A DNA stretch of 64,000 bases from Lachnospiraceae bacterium (GCA_029338735.1 JAQYAY010000023.1:1-64000); one strand, 5' to 3'. Shown: positions 45,358-55,360, counted from the stretch's first letter. The notes: a model not told the origin generated them from the sequence alone. Made by a program: numbers and translations.

Positions 45358-47283
45358 ATGAAGAAGATCGCATTGATTTCTGACGGCTGGAAAAAATACA
45401 TGGTTGCAGCCTGGGCTATAGGTATAGTAGGCAGGATAAAGGAGAAGAACCTGGATGCTGTACTCTATGACTTCTGCTGTGCAGGAAACTGGAATCAGGA
45501 TGAGGAGTATAATAAAGGCGAACGAGGAATTTTTTCTCTTCCTAATATGGAAGAGCTTGACGGTCTGATAGTTGATATCAGCAATACCAGACCAGGCAAA
45601 GAGCTTGATCTGCTGATGGAGAGGCTGCGCTCTACACACAAGCCTGTCATTTCGCTGCAGAAACGGATCGAGGGAAGCGTCTATGTCGGAGTGGACAATT
45701 ATGCAGCCATGAGACAGATTGCAGCGCATCTCTATGAGGACCATGGTTACAGGAAATTCTGGCTCATGATGGGTCCTGAGGACAACTATGAGAGCAACGA
45801 GAGGAAAAGAGCTGTTCTTGATTATCTCAGGGAAAAAGATATAGTTCCCGGTCCGGACGACATAGTCCATGCTGATTTTGATTATCAGGCAGGAGCCTTG
45901 GCTTATAGGGAGCTTCGAAGGACACATGATGATCTGCCTGATGCGATCATCTGCGTAAATGATAATCAGGCCATAGCAGTATGCGAAGAGGCTTCACGCG
46001 AGGGACTTAAAGTACCGGATGATTTCGCAGTTACAGGCTTTGACAATTTTGACAAGGCAGGATTCTACGATCCCAGGATCACTACCATGGAAAATGTCCG
46101 TGAGGATATGGGTGCTCTGGCGGTAGACTGCCTTGAAAAGATCTGGAATGGAGAACAGGTGCCTGATATCGTCTACAACAAGGTCACTTTCCTGAAGCAG
46201 GAGAGCTGCGGCTGTCATCCACCGGCATCAGACATCAGGAGCGTTCTGAAAAAGCAGGTTCTTGAAAATATAATCGGAGATATTTATTCCAACGAATTAC
46301 TGGACCTGGAATCTGTACTCATGAGGTGTGCAACGATCAGACAGGTGGCTGATGCCATTAATGAAAAGCTCACGCATCTGAGCGGCGAAGCTTTTTACAT
46401 GGTGATCGATCCGAAGCTGTACAGAATAGCATATGAGAAAAAAGTGGGTCCTGATAATGACGGAGATATGCTCTTTGGCTTCAGCCGCGGGACATATCCA
46501 CATCAGATGGAAGTGTCATATGCCAGAGAAGGAATGAGGCATGCTGACTGCGAAGATACGGTCATATCGGATATCTTTCCGCTTCTGAAAGCCGACAGGT
46601 CCGGAGACAATTTCCTGTTTCTGCCGTTGCATTTCGAGGCAGCAGATATAGGATATATGGTGTTCAAGAATGTGTGTGACTATCTGTCCACACAGATGTA
46701 CTTTAAAGTGCAGACTCTGGTTCAGAAGAGGATGCAGGAGATATTCAGGGAAAAAACGATCAGGAATATGTATGAACAGCTTGCAACGCTGTTCAAGACT
46801 GATGCGCTGACCGGAGTGCTGAATCGTGAAGGCTACAGGCAGGAAGGGCAGGAATTCTATGACAGGATGATCCGCCATGGAAAGCGTGTATTTGTGATGT
46901 TCTGTGATCTGGATCATCTTAAGTACATCAATGACAACTATGGGCATGAAGCTGGAGACAGAGCAATAAAAGACATTGCGGATACCCTGACGAAGGTCAT
47001 CGGTGATGATTCCGTGATATCACGAATGGGCGGTGATGAGTTTGTGGTAATCGCCAGATATACGACAGAAGATGACATCGCTGATATGAAGATGTCTATT
47101 GAGAAAAATTTTATCCGCCTGAAGGCAAGAGAAGATCTGCCGTATAATCTGTCGGTGAGCATTGGTATCAGTGTGACAGGTGCCGGACAGGATCAGGGAC
47201 TCGAGCATTTCATCCGTGAAGCCGATCAGCGTATGTATAGTGAAAAAATAAAGCACAGGACAATGTCACCAGCCGATTCATAA
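45358..47283 (+). CDS. sugar-binding-domain GGDEF protein (putative diguanylate cyclase)
   Basis: A 641-residue protein without signal peptide, thus cytoplasmic. The N-terminal half (1-280) is a LacI/periplasmic-binding-protein type sensor without the DNA-binding head: VGVDNYAAMRQIAAHLYEDHG, DAIICVNDNQAIAVCEEA and FAVTGFDNFDKAGFYDPRITTM. A middle region (300-470) is GAF-like. The C-terminal GGDEF domain has LTGVLNREGY and RMGGDEFVVIAR (GGDEF at 558-562), so it should make cyclic di-GMP. The usual RxxD inhibitory site is absent (GDDS in its place). It follows mfd by 18 bp. Confidence 0.88.
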   Translation: MKKIALISDGWKKYMVAAWAIGIVGRIKEKNLDAVLYDFCCAGNWNQDEEYNKGERGIFSLPNMEELDGLIVDISNTRPGKELDLLMERLRSTHKPVISLQKRIEGSVYVGVDNYAAMRQIAAHLYEDHGYRKFWLMMGPEDNYESNERKRAVLDYLREKDIVPGPDDIVHADFDYQAGALAYRELRRTHDDLPDAIICVNDNQAIAVCEEASREGLKVPDDFAVTGFDNFDKAGFYDPRITTMENVREDMGALAVDCLEKIWNGEQVPDIVYNKVTFLKQESCGCHPPASDIRSVLKKQVLENIIGDIYSNELLDLESVLMRCATIRQVADAINEKLTHLSGEAFYMVIDPKLYRIAYEKKVGPDNDGDMLFGFSRGTYPHQMEVSYAREGMRHADCEDTVISDIFPLLKADRSGDNFLFLPLHFEAADIGYMVFKNVCDYLSTQMYFKVQTLVQKRMQEIFREKTIRNMYEQLATLFKTDALTGVLNREGYRQEGQEFYDRMIRHGKRVFVMFCDLDHLKYINDNYGHEAGDRAIKDIADTLTKVIGDDSVISRMGGDEFVVIARYTTEDDIADMKMSIEKNFIRLKAREDLPYNLSVSIGISVTGAGQDQGLEHFIREADQRMYSEKIKHRTMSPADS

Positions 47284-47290
47284 GATATAC

Positions 47291-47319
47291 TTGACAAATC
47301 TGCATAAACGTGAGACAAT
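47291..47319 (+). promoter_or_regulatory. promoter of the Rrf2 gene
   Basis: TTGACA (47291-47296) and GACAAT (47314-47319) with 17-bp spacing. It lies 8 bp after the stop of the preceding gene and 48 bp before the Rrf2 start. Confidence 0.55.
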
Positions 47320-47366
47320 GACTGCTAAACCCATAGAATAAATAGGATTAATAGGAGATATGTTTT

Positions 47367-47795
47367 ATGCAGATTAGTACAAGAGGAAGATATGCACTGC
47401 GAGTCATGGTAGACCTTGCAGAGCATGACAATGGAGAGTTCATACCGCTTTCAGATATAGCCAAGAGGCAGGAGATATCGGAGAAGTATCTCGAGTCAAT
47501 AGTTGCAATGCTCTCAAAGAGCGGATTCGTGCAGTCACTGCGTGGCAAGGGCGGCGGATACAGGCTTGCGAAGAAGCCTGAAGAGTATACGGTCAGAGAG
47601 ATACTTGAAGTGACAGAAGGATCCCTGACGCCGGTACCGAATCTTGACAATGCGGATGAGGGCATGAGTGCATCCGTTTGTCGTGAGATGGATATGTGGA
47701 GAGGCCTGTACAAGGCGATCACAGACTATCTGGATTCAGTGACTATCAGGGATCTCGCAGGCACAGAGATCGGGCAGTACGACTTCGTGATCTGA
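47367..47795 (+). CDS. Rrf2 family transcriptional regulator
   Basis: A 142-residue Rrf2-type winged-helix regulator. The DNA-binding part is MQISTRGRYALRVMVDLAEH, PLSDIAKRQEISEKYLESIVAML and the wing LRGKGGGYRLAK. Only one cysteine (Cys110, in SVCREMD) exists in the region where IscR and NsrR hold three cluster ligands. A classical [2Fe-2S] cluster is therefore unlikely, as in CymR-type members. The gene is monocistronic by appearance. AGGAG lies about 9 nt before the ATG. Confidence 0.9.
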   Translation: MQISTRGRYALRVMVDLAEHDNGEFIPLSDIAKRQEISEKYLESIVAMLSKSGFVQSLRGKGGGYRLAKKPEEYTVREILEVTEGSLTPVPNLDNADEGMSASVCREMDMWRGLYKAITDYLDSVTIRDLAGTEIGQYDFVI

Positions 47796-47800
47796 GTTAC

Positions 47801-47829
47801 TTGTATATTTTTATCAAACGTGTTATCAT
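47801..47829 (+). promoter_or_regulatory. secA promoter
   Basis: TTGTAT (47801-47806) and TATCAT (47824-47829) are 17 bp apart, 58 bp before the secA start. Confidence 0.6.
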
Positions 47830-47887
47830 ATATCCTAATTGGCTTCTTTGGTAAAGCTTTTTCTTATAAAGGAGATAAGATACACAG

Positions 47888-50482
47888 ATGAGTATAGCAA
47901 GCAAGATATTTGGTACGCACAGCCAGCATGAGCTGCGCCGTATCCGCCCTATAGTAGACAAGATTGAGAGCTATCGTGATGAGATGCACAGTCTCTCAGA
48001 CGAAGAACTCAAAGCTAAGACTCCATACTTCAAGGAGCAGCTTGCAAATGGCAAGACCCTTGATGATATCCTTCCTGAGGCGTACGCAGTAGTCCGTGAG
48101 GCTGCCAGACGTACACTTGGTATGGAGCACTTCAGAGTCCAGCTGATAGGTGGCGTTATTCTTCACCAGGGTCGTATCGCAGAGATGAAGACCGGTGAAG
48201 GCAAGACACTTGTATGTACACTTCCGGCATATCTGAATGCTCTTGAGGGCAAGGGTGTACACGTAGTCACAGTCAATGACTACCTGGCAAAGCGTGATGC
48301 AGAATGGATGGGTGCCGTTCATGAATTCCTTGGCCTTACAGTAGGCTGTGTCTTAAATGACATGGACAAGGAAGAGCGTCAGGCAGCATACAATTGCGAC
48401 ATCACATATATTACCAATAATGAACTCGGATTTGACTATCTTCGTGACAACATGGTAGTCAGAAAAGAGGATATGGTTCAGAGAGGTCTTCATTACGCCA
48501 TCATCGATGAGGTCGATTCGGTACTTATCGATGAAGCACGTACACCTCTTATCATTTCAGGCCAGAGCGGCAAATCAACCAAGCTTTATGAGATGTGCGA
48601 TGTACTCGTCCGCCAGATGGAACGAGGCAAGGATCTTCCGGAGTATTCCAAGATGGATGCTATCATGGGAATCGAGCAGGAAGAGACCGGAGACTACATC
48701 GTAGGTGAGAAGGACAAGGTCGTAAACCTCACCCAGCGTGGAATCAAGAAGGTTGAGGAATTTTTCCATATTGACAACTTAGCAGATCCTGAGAACCTCG
48801 AGATTCAACACAATGTGATCCTGGCAATCAGGGCTCATGAGCTCATGCATCGTGACCAGGACTACGTGGTAAAGGATGATGAGGTCCTGATCGTCGATGA
48901 TTTCACAGGACGTATCATGCCGGGCCGTCGTTATTCAGATGGACTGCATCAGGCTATTGAGGCCAAAGAGCATGTCAAGATCAAGCGTGAGAGCATGACT
49001 CTTGCCGACATTACATTCCAGAATTTCTTCAATAAGTATGACAAGAAGGCAGGTATGACAGGTACTGCTCTTACAGAGGAGCAGGAGTTCCGTGATATCT
49101 ACGGAATGGATGTTATCGAGATTCCTACGAACAAGCCTGTCATCCGTATAGATCATGATGATGCTGTATACAAGACCGAGAAGGAAAAATTTGCAGCAGT
49201 CGTTGAGGAAGTAAAGAAATCATATGCGAAGGGACAGCCGGTACTTGTTGGTACTATCACGATCGATGTATCAGAGCATGTATCGAAGCTGCTCGACAGA
49301 GAGGGTATCCCTCATGAAGTACTGAATGCGAAGAACCATGAAAAAGAGGCTGAGATCGTAGCTCAGGCCGGAATCCATGGTCATGTAACGATCGCCACCA
49401 ACATGGCTGGCCGTGGTACCGATATCAAGATCGATGATGAAGCCCGTGCAGCAGGCGGTCTGAAGATCATAGGTACAGAGCGTCATGAGTCAAGACGAAT
49501 TGATAACCAGCTGCGTGGACGTGCAGGACGTCAGGGGGATCCGGGTGAATCACAGTTCTTCATTTCTCTTGAAGACAATCTGATGAGACTCTTCGGATCA
49601 GAGAGACTGATCAAGGTGTTCAATTCTCTCGGAATTCCAGAAGGTGAGCAGATCCACCACAAGATGCTGACCAGCGCCATAGAGCATGCACAGGAGAAGA
49701 TCGAGAGCAACAACTTCTCAATCCGTAAGAATCTTCTCGAGTATGATGAAGTCAATAATGACCAGAGAGAGCTCGTGTACAAGCAGAGACGCAGGGTTCT
49801 CGATGGTGAGGATATGCATGAGCAGATCAGATCGATGATCGATGAACAGATCAGATCTCTCGTGGAAAAGGTCATCAATGACGGTATCAACCGTGATGAA
49901 TGGGACCTCAACGAGCTGAACCGTATTCTCCTTGATGAGATACCGATGAAGCCTGTCACAGAGGAGTACCTGGAGCAGCATTCAATCAAGAATGTAGCAG
50001 ATCTCGAAGAACACCTCATTGAGGATGCAGATGCGCTCTATGACCAGAAGGAAGCAGATGCACCTGAAGAAGTTGATTTCCACGAGATCGAGCGTGTAGT
50101 TCTTCTCCGTGCCATTGACCAGCACTGGATGGAAGAGATCGACAATATGGAGCAGCTGCGCCAGAGCATCGGTCTTCAGGCATACGGCCAGAGGAATCCT
50201 ATCGATGAGTACAAGGCCCAGTCATATGAGATGATGGATGCCATGAATGAGGCAATCCGTCATGATACAGTCATGATGATGTTCCGTGTACGTTTTGAGA
50301 AGCAGATCGAGCGTGAGGAGGTAGCAAAACCTACCGGCACGAACAAGGATGACGGCCCGTCACAGTCAGGCCCGAAGCGCCGCAAGGCTCCGAAGATCTA
50401 TCCGAATGATCCATGCCCATGTGGCAGCGGTCTTAAGTACAAGAACTGCCACGGCAAGAAGATATACGGAAATAAAGGCTGA
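47888..50482 (+). CDS. secA: preprotein translocase ATPase SecA
   Basis: An 864-residue SecA, the motor that drives secretory proteins through SecYEG. Walker A is [25 protein letters not shown] is the DEAD-box region, and [13 protein letters not shown] plus [13 protein letters not shown] are in the second motor domain. The C-terminal zinc SEC-C motif [18 protein letters not shown] is complete and follows a basic, Pro-rich linker. Length is normal. AAAGGAG lies rather far (13 nt) from the ATG. Confidence 0.98.
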   Translation: MSIASKIFGTHSQHELRRIRPIVDKIESYRDEMHSLSDEELKAKTPYFKEQLANGKTLDDILPEAYAVVREAARRTLGMEHFRVQLIGGVILHQGRIAEMKTGEGKTLVCTLPAYLNALEGKGVHVVTVNDYLAKRDAEWMGAVHEFLGLTVGCVLNDMDKEERQAAYNCDITYITNNELGFDYLRDNMVVRKEDMVQRGLHYAIIDEVDSVLIDEARTPLIISGQSGKSTKLYEMCDVLVRQMERGKDLPEYSKMDAIMGIEQEETGDYIVGEKDKVVNLTQRGIKKVEEFFHIDNLADPENLEIQHNVILAIRAHELMHRDQDYVVKDDEVLIVDDFTGRIMPGRRYSDGLHQAIEAKEHVKIKRESMTLADITFQNFFNKYDKKAGMTGTALTEEQEFRDIYGMDVIEIPTNKPVIRIDHDDAVYKTEKEKFAAVVEEVKKSYAKGQPVLVGTITIDVSEHVSKLLDREGIPHEVLNAKNHEKEAEIVAQAGIHGHVTIATNMAGRGTDIKIDDEARAAGGLKIIGTERHESRRIDNQLRGRAGRQGDPGESQFFISLEDNLMRLFGSERLIKVFNSLGIPEGEQIHHKMLTSAIEHAQEKIESNNFSIRKNLLEYDEVNNDQRELVYKQRRRVLDGEDMHEQIRSMIDEQIRSLVEKVINDGINRDEWDLNELNRILLDEIPMKPVTEEYLEQHSIKNVADLEEHLIEDADALYDQKEADAPEEVDFHEIERVVLLRAIDQHWMEEIDNMEQLRQSIGLQAYGQRNPIDEYKAQSYEMMDAMNEAIRHDTVMMMFRVRFEKQIEREEVAKPTGTNKDDGPSQSGPKRRKAPKIYPNDPCPCGSGLKYKNCHGKKIYGNKG

Positions 50483-50490
50483 TAAAAAAT

Positions 50491-50540
50491 AAATACCCTG
50501 CCGGTCTGGCTATCGTTGTCAGACCGGCAGGGTATTTTTT
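50491..50540. terminator. bidirectional terminator between secA and the LicD gene
   Basis: AAATACCCTGCCGGTCTG and its exact reverse complement (50491-50508 and 50520-50537) form an 18-bp perfect stem with an 11-nt loop. T-runs follow on both strands. It serves the convergent genes secA and licD-like. Confidence 0.95.
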
Positions 50541-51732
50541 AATTATTTCGTATCTTTCTGGCTGTGTCCAGTATTGCCTCAAGTTCTTCTGCGCTTTGTG
50601 GCAGATCCTCATGTGACATATGAATATCATGTGGCAGAGTCAGATAATCACCATGTGTGTGACGGATTACCCAGTCAGCATCGTAAGGCACATTATAATA
50701 CTCTTCTTCGAACTCCGCCTTCTGCAAAGGGAATACCCTGTCTACAGACAGCAGCGGCGAACCGTGAGACCTGTAACTGTAAATGCTGTATTTGATTGAC
50801 TCTGCACCAAAGTGGTCAGTGTGCCTGTCCTGGCTATCATATTTCTGGGAATCAGGTACCATGAGACCGGTATCTATAAGTTCCTGAATCGCAGCTCTTG
50901 AAGCTTTTGCAGCTTCGATTGCTACGTCAGAATATCCTGCAGTTTCCAGATCTCTGTCCAGAAGCATTGCACCTACAGGTACAGGCGGCTCCGGATTCTC
51001 AGCAAGGAATGACGCATATTTTTCGTTTATTGCTGTAAACCGGTCTGTCAGATGTCCCTTGACTTCTGCAAATTTATTGAATGATTCCGGAGTATCCCTG
51101 GTAATATAATGAAATGGAAAGACATCGGAGAAAGCCCTGCAGTCGGGTAGAACAGAGTCTTTAAATACGGCCCGGCACTGGATTGCAAAGGACTTGGGAG
51201 CATATGTTATGTCAAGTCTGATAGGGCTGTCAGCATCTTTTGCAATAAAATCATAGAGCTTTGCAAAATCATCATCCATTATTGCAGTGTCAATGTCATC
51301 ATCCCATGGAATAAAACCATGGTGGCGCAGGCATCCAAGAAGAGTTCCGAATATCAGGAATACTGGCCTGCCGGCTTTTTTTGCTTCCCTGTCAAGCTCA
51401 TACATTGTCTCAGCGGTGATGAGCTGCCAGATACGCTTCTTTCCAGCGGCTTTAGGCATGTCTAGAAAAATCTGCCGTTTTGCATCTTCTGAATACCCGA
51501 TGGTTCCTGCGACCAGGTTGTATATATTATCCTGAGCTGCATTGATCTGGTAGCGGTTCAGAGTGATCTCAGTCAGCAGCTGTTTCTGATTCTCACCAAG
51601 CTGAAGAATCAGGGCTTTCTGATCAGCAACCTGTTGCTGCAGATCCTTGATCATGCCTGCCTGCAGCTGTATCATCTGAGCCAGAGCAGTGCCGATCTCT
51701 TCAACAGTTTTTATTTCATCTTCGATAGCCAT
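50539..51732 (-). CDS. LicD family protein with N-terminal coiled coil
   Basis: A 397-residue protein. Residues 1-75 are a predicted coiled coil (TVEEIGTALAQMIQLQAG onward), followed by a LicD nucleotidyltransferase-like domain with the signature GTLLGCLRHHGFIPWDDDIDTAI. LicD proteins attach phosphocholine or other phospho-groups to cell-surface glycans. The active-site pattern W-DDD-ID is intact. The ATG at 51732 has AAAGG 7 nt upstream. It stands alone; polysaccharide genes begin 11 kb away at the end of the window. Confidence 0.88.
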   Translation of the reverse strand: MAIEDEIKTVEEIGTALAQMIQLQAGMIKDLQQQVADQKALILQLGENQKQLLTEITLNRYQINAAQDNIYNLVAGTIGYSEDAKRQIFLDMPKAAGKKRIWQLITAETMYELDREAKKAGRPVFLIFGTLLGCLRHHGFIPWDDDIDTAIMDDDFAKLYDFIAKDADSPIRLDITYAPKSFAIQCRAVFKDSVLPDCRAFSDVFPFHYITRDTPESFNKFAEVKGHLTDRFTAINEKYASFLAENPEPPVPVGAMLLDRDLETAGYSDVAIEAAKASRAAIQELIDTGLMVPDSQKYDSQDRHTDHFGAESIKYSIYSYRSHGSPLLSVDRVFPLQKAEFEEEYYNVPYDADWVIRHTHGDYLTLPHDIHMSHEDLPQSAEELEAILDTARKIRNN

Positions 51733-51896
51733 ATTTATGCCTTTCATCTTATAGTAGGTTTACATCATATTTTACGCGTCAGCCCGTGATTCATCAAGGA
51801 CAAGCTGTCACTTAAATAATAAAAAATGGTTTGTGCAACTTGCACAAATTCTGACTTATTTTTTTGCACATATTTAACAAAGTTGCAAATAGGGTA

Positions 51897-51993
51897 TTGA
51901 AAACGTTTCCGAATCGTGGTACATTAGACCCATCAAAGGAAACGTTTCCAAGCACTTGATTATAGCAAAGTAACGTTTCCAAAAGAAACGTTA
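51897..51993 (+). promoter_or_regulatory. promoter and four LacI-type operator cores of the sugar ABC operon
   Basis: TTGAAA (51897-51902) and TACATT (51920-51925) are 17 bp apart. GAAAACGTTTCC (51899-51910) lies between them. GGAAACGTTTCC (51938-51949), a perfect palindrome, lies just after the start of transcription. TAACGTTTC and GAAACGTTA (51971-51979 and 51985-51993) form a perfect inverted pair, each with an ACGT core. These are typical for LacI-family repressors, and the likely regulator is the LacI gene at 56890. Some resemblance to CcpA cre sites remains possible. The rest of the 51733-52030 gap is AT-rich with no gene. Confidence 0.85.
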
Positions 51994-52030
51994 TCAATAT
52001 AACTTTGAATCAGAATGGAGGATTCGAAAC

Positions 52031-53395
52031 ATGAAAAAGAAGTTAGTAACAGTGCTTCTGTGTGGAGCAATGGCAGTTACAGCATTAGCTGGCTGCGGCG
52101 GATCAAAGAGCAGCAGCTCATCATCAGCTGCTAGTTCAGGAACAGCTAAGAAGGCTTCAGGCGGCAAGGTTTATTACCTGAACTTCAAGCCAGAAGCAGA
52201 CGAACAGTGGCAGGCTCTTGCAAAAGAGTATACAAAAGAGACCGGAACAGAGGTCAAGGTAGTTACAGCAGCATCTGGTACATATGAGCAGCAGCTCACA
52301 TCTGAGATGGCTAAGAAAGATGCTCCTACACTCTTCCAGGTTAACGGACCTGTAGGTCTTGCCAGCTGGAAAGATTACTGCGATGATATGTCACAGTCAG
52401 AGCTCTACAAGCACATGAAAGATGGCACAGATTCATTCGTTCTCAAGGATGGCGACAAGGTAGACGGAATCGCATACGTTATTGAGACTTATGGAATCAT
52501 CTACAATAAGACATTACTTGACAAGTACTGCAAGCTCGATGGAGCAAAGATTTCAAAGCCAGAAGACATCAACAGCTTCGCAAAGCTCAAGGAAGTAGCT
52601 GATGATATTCAGGCAAGAAAAGATGAGCTCGGAGTAAAGGGTGCATTTACATCAGCAGGTATGGATTCATCTTCAGACTGGAGATTTAAGACACATCTTG
52701 CAAACCTTCCTATCTACTATGAGTATCAGAAAGAAGGAGAGACAGATACAGACGCTATCAAGGGTGAGTACCTTGACAACTTCAAGCAGATCTGGGATCT
52801 CTACCTTACAGATTCAACATGCAAGCCATCAGAGATCGCTGCAAAGACAGGCGATGATGCCAACTCAGAGTTCAACAATGGAGAAGCAGTATTCTATCAG
52901 AATGGTACATGGGCTTACTCAGATATCCAGAAGGCTGGAAAGCTCAAGGATGATGAGCTCGGAATGCTTCCTATCTACATCGGTGTAGACGGCGAAGAGA
53001 ATCAGGGTCTCTGCACAGGTTCAGAGAACTACTGGTGCGTAAACAGCCAGGCAAGCGATGCTGACAAGCAGGCTACATACGACTTCCTCAACTGGGTTAT
53101 CACTTCAGATCAGGGACGTGATGCACTTGCCAACAAGATGGGATTTGTAACACCATTCGATACATTCACAGGTAAGTATGAGACATCAAACCCACTTGTA
53201 AAGATTGCTAACCAGTATGTTGCAGATGGCAAGACACCTGTATCATGGAACTTCACAACAATGCCTTCAGAGGAATGGAAGAATCAGCTTGGTTCTGCTA
53301 TGACAGCATACGCTGATGGCTCAGGAAAGTGGGACGGCGTCGTAAAGGCATTCGTAGACAACTGGAAGACAGAGAAAGCTGCAACAGCTCAATAA
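52031..53395 (+). CDS. sugar ABC transporter substrate-binding lipoprotein (maltodextrin-type)
   Basis: A 454-residue extracellular solute-binding protein. The signal peptide ends in a lipobox LAGC with the lipidated Cys22, followed by a Ser/Gly/Lys-rich tether. The mature part has the group 1 binding-protein features GTEVKVVTAASGTYEQQL, APTLFQVNGPVGLASW and YGIIYNKTLLDKY. With permeases, 4-alpha-glucanotransferase and LacI regulator downstream, a maltose or maltodextrin substrate is inferred. Codon use is strongly biased, which fits high expression. GGAGG precedes the ATG. Confidence 0.93.
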   Translation: MKKKLVTVLLCGAMAVTALAGCGGSKSSSSSSAASSGTAKKASGGKVYYLNFKPEADEQWQALAKEYTKETGTEVKVVTAASGTYEQQLTSEMAKKDAPTLFQVNGPVGLASWKDYCDDMSQSELYKHMKDGTDSFVLKDGDKVDGIAYVIETYGIIYNKTLLDKYCKLDGAKISKPEDINSFAKLKEVADDIQARKDELGVKGAFTSAGMDSSSDWRFKTHLANLPIYYEYQKEGETDTDAIKGEYLDNFKQIWDLYLTDSTCKPSEIAAKTGDDANSEFNNGEAVFYQNGTWAYSDIQKAGKLKDDELGMLPIYIGVDGEENQGLCTGSENYWCVNSQASDADKQATYDFLNWVITSDQGRDALANKMGFVTPFDTFTGKYETSNPLVKIANQYVADGKTPVSWNFTTMPSEEWKNQLGSAMTAYADGSGKWDGVVKAFVDNWKTEKAATAQ

Positions 53396-53471
53396 TTAAT
53401 AAGCGTTCTTCTTCATAAACAATATCTCATATTAAAAGCGATGGTTCTCCTCCTTTGAACCAGAGCTTAGA

Positions 53472-53512
53472 AATACGGGCGGATGACAACCACCGTCATC
53501 CGCCCGTGTTTT
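53472..53512 (+). terminator. strong hairpin between binding-protein and permease genes
   Basis: ACGGGCGGATGAC and GTCATCCGCCCGT (53475-53487 and 53495-53507) form a perfect 13-bp stem with a 7-nt loop, followed by GTTTTAT. The T-run is short. Such intercistronic hairpins reduce readthrough or protect the upstream mRNA, making more binding protein than permease. The rest of the 53396-53636 gap has a possible secondary -10 TATAAT at 53586-53591. Confidence 0.8.
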
Positions 53513-53636
53513 ATCTGTATCAATAATGCGTTTCCAGGGGTCCGGGGGAGAAAATAAGCCGTGTTCCAGGAAAAATATTATTGAGTATAATATTAAAGTA
53601 ACACGTAAACATGTTTTTATGAAAGGGAAATGACAA

Positions 53637-54479
53637 ATGAAAAGGACAGTCAGAAGAGCGTTCCCGTTATTTGTACTGCCAACCCTCATAGCATTCACAA
53701 TAGGGTTCATAGTACCGTTTATCTGGGGCGTCTACCTATCATTCAACAAATTCACAGTTATCAACAACACCACATTTGTAGGTCTTCAGAACTATGCGAA
53801 GATCTTCACAGAGAATGACTACGTTCATTCACTCTGGTACACAGCACTATTTGCAGTGATCAGTGTGCTGACGATCAATGTATTCGGATTCCTGATCGCG
53901 CTCGCTCTCACAAAGAAGTTCAGAGGAACCAGGGCATTCAGAACCATCTTCTTCATGCCGAACCTGATCGGCGGTATTGTACTTGGTACCATCTGGAAGA
54001 TGATCTTCAACGGAATTCTCGCTCACTGGAGCACAACAATCGTAAGTAAAGCTTCATATGGATTCTGGGGTCTCGTAATCCTCATGAACTGGCAGCAGAT
54101 CGGTTATGTAATGATCATCTACATTGCAGGAATCATGGGAGTTCCACAGGAGCTCATTGAGTCAGCAGAGATTGATGGAGCTGGGAGCTGGCAGCGTCTC
54201 AAGAGCGTTGTAATCCCTATCCTTCGTCCGACTGTCACAATATGCACCTTCCTTACACTGACAAACGGTTTCAAGCTGTTCGATCAGAACCTGGCATTGA
54301 CAGCAGGTAAGCCGGGCAAGGCATCACAGATGCTCGCACTTAATATTTACAATACCTTCTATGGCCGTGTAGGCTGGCAAGGAGTCGGGCAGGCGAAAGC
54401 AGTCCTGTTCACGATACTTGTTGCGATCATAGCATTCGCACAGCTGCACTTCACAAGAAGCGGAGAGGAGCAGATGTAA
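53637..54479 (+). CDS. sugar ABC transporter permease, MalF type
   Basis: A 280-residue inner-membrane permease with six hydrophobic segments. The cytoplasmic EAA loop reads ELIESAEIDGAGSWQRLKSV and would contact the ATPase. It lacks the extra periplasmic domain of E. coli MalF, as usual in Gram-positive bacteria. AAAGGGAAA lies before the ATG. It is co-transcribed with the second permease, 1 bp downstream. Confidence 0.92.
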   Translation: MKRTVRRAFPLFVLPTLIAFTIGFIVPFIWGVYLSFNKFTVINNTTFVGLQNYAKIFTENDYVHSLWYTALFAVISVLTINVFGFLIALALTKKFRGTRAFRTIFFMPNLIGGIVLGTIWKMIFNGILAHWSTTIVSKASYGFWGLVILMNWQQIGYVMIIYIAGIMGVPQELIESAEIDGAGSWQRLKSVVIPILRPTVTICTFLTLTNGFKLFDQNLALTAGKPGKASQMLALNIYNTFYGRVGWQGVGQAKAVLFTILVAIIAFAQLHFTRSGEEQM

Positions 54480-54480
54480 T

Positions 54481-55356
54481 ATGGCAAAGAATAAAGAAGC
54501 AAATATCAGCCTGGAACCAGGAGACAGACCTGTTAAGCATGGCTGGTTATGGACATTAGGATTTACAGTATTAGCACTGTTTTTCATATTCCCGATATTT
54601 GAAGTGCTGATGAACTCGTTAAAGACAACGAGTGCAATCGGAGGCACGAATACATTCCAGCTTCCGGCAAAGGACACCTTCGTAGGTCTTGCAAACTTTG
54701 TACAGGGTATCGCTGATACTAATTTCTGGTCAGCATTCGGAAATACAGTACTTATCACGGTTCTCTCAGTATTTGTGATCATCCTCTGCACATCAATGTG
54801 CGGCTGGTATATCGCGAGAGTCAACAGTAAGGGAACTAAGCTCATCTATTTCCTGTATGCATTTTCAATGGTAATCCCATTCCAGATGGTCATGTATACA
54901 CTGGCATATGTAGCCCAGAACCTGAATCTCACAAATCCATTAGGACTTGTACCTGTATACCTCGGATTTGGAGCCGGACTTGCAACCTTCATGTTTGTAG
55001 GATTTGCAAAGTCCATACCTCTTGAGATCGAGGAAGCAGCAATGATCGATGGATGCGGCGCATGCGGAATCTTCTTCAGGATTGTAGTACCGATCATGAA
55101 GCCTACATATATCACTGTAGCAATACTTGAGGCAATGTGGATCTGGAACGACTACCTTCTTCCATATCTTGTACTTGACTCCAACTACAAGACAGTACCT
55201 ATTGCCATCCAGTTCCTTCAGACCAGCCATGGCCAGGTAGAATGGGGCCCTATGATGGCTATCATCATCCTGGCAATCATCCCGATCATCATCTTCTATG
55301 CTATATGCCAGAAGTACATCATCGGCGGAGTCGTTGCAGGAGCAGTAAAGGGTTGA
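54481..55356 (+). CDS. sugar ABC transporter permease, MalG type
   Basis: A 291-residue permease with six hydrophobic segments after a cytoplasmic head of about 20 residues. The EAA loop is EIEEAAMIDGCGACGIFFRI. It ends QKYIIGGVVAGAVKG, the usual MalG-type C-terminus. No ATPase gene is in this operon, so the transporter must use a shared ATPase (MsmK/MalK type) from elsewhere. It starts 1 bp after the first permease and ends 4 bp before malQ. Confidence 0.93.
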   Translation: MAKNKEANISLEPGDRPVKHGWLWTLGFTVLALFFIFPIFEVLMNSLKTTSAIGGTNTFQLPAKDTFVGLANFVQGIADTNFWSAFGNTVLITVLSVFVIILCTSMCGWYIARVNSKGTKLIYFLYAFSMVIPFQMVMYTLAYVAQNLNLTNPLGLVPVYLGFGAGLATFMFVGFAKSIPLEIEEAAMIDGCGACGIFFRIVVPIMKPTYITVAILEAMWIWNDYLLPYLVLDSNYKTVPIAIQFLQTSHGQVEWGPMMAIIILAIIPIIIFYAICQKYIIGGVVAGAVKG

Positions 55357-55360
55357 TATC

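Noticed and set aside
51899..51993. Operator cores as CcpA cre sites
   Set aside because: They have a central CG and AAACGTTT-like cores, but their number, symmetry and the LacI gene in the same operon favour a dedicated repressor; cre use is not excluded but not supported by the full consensus.
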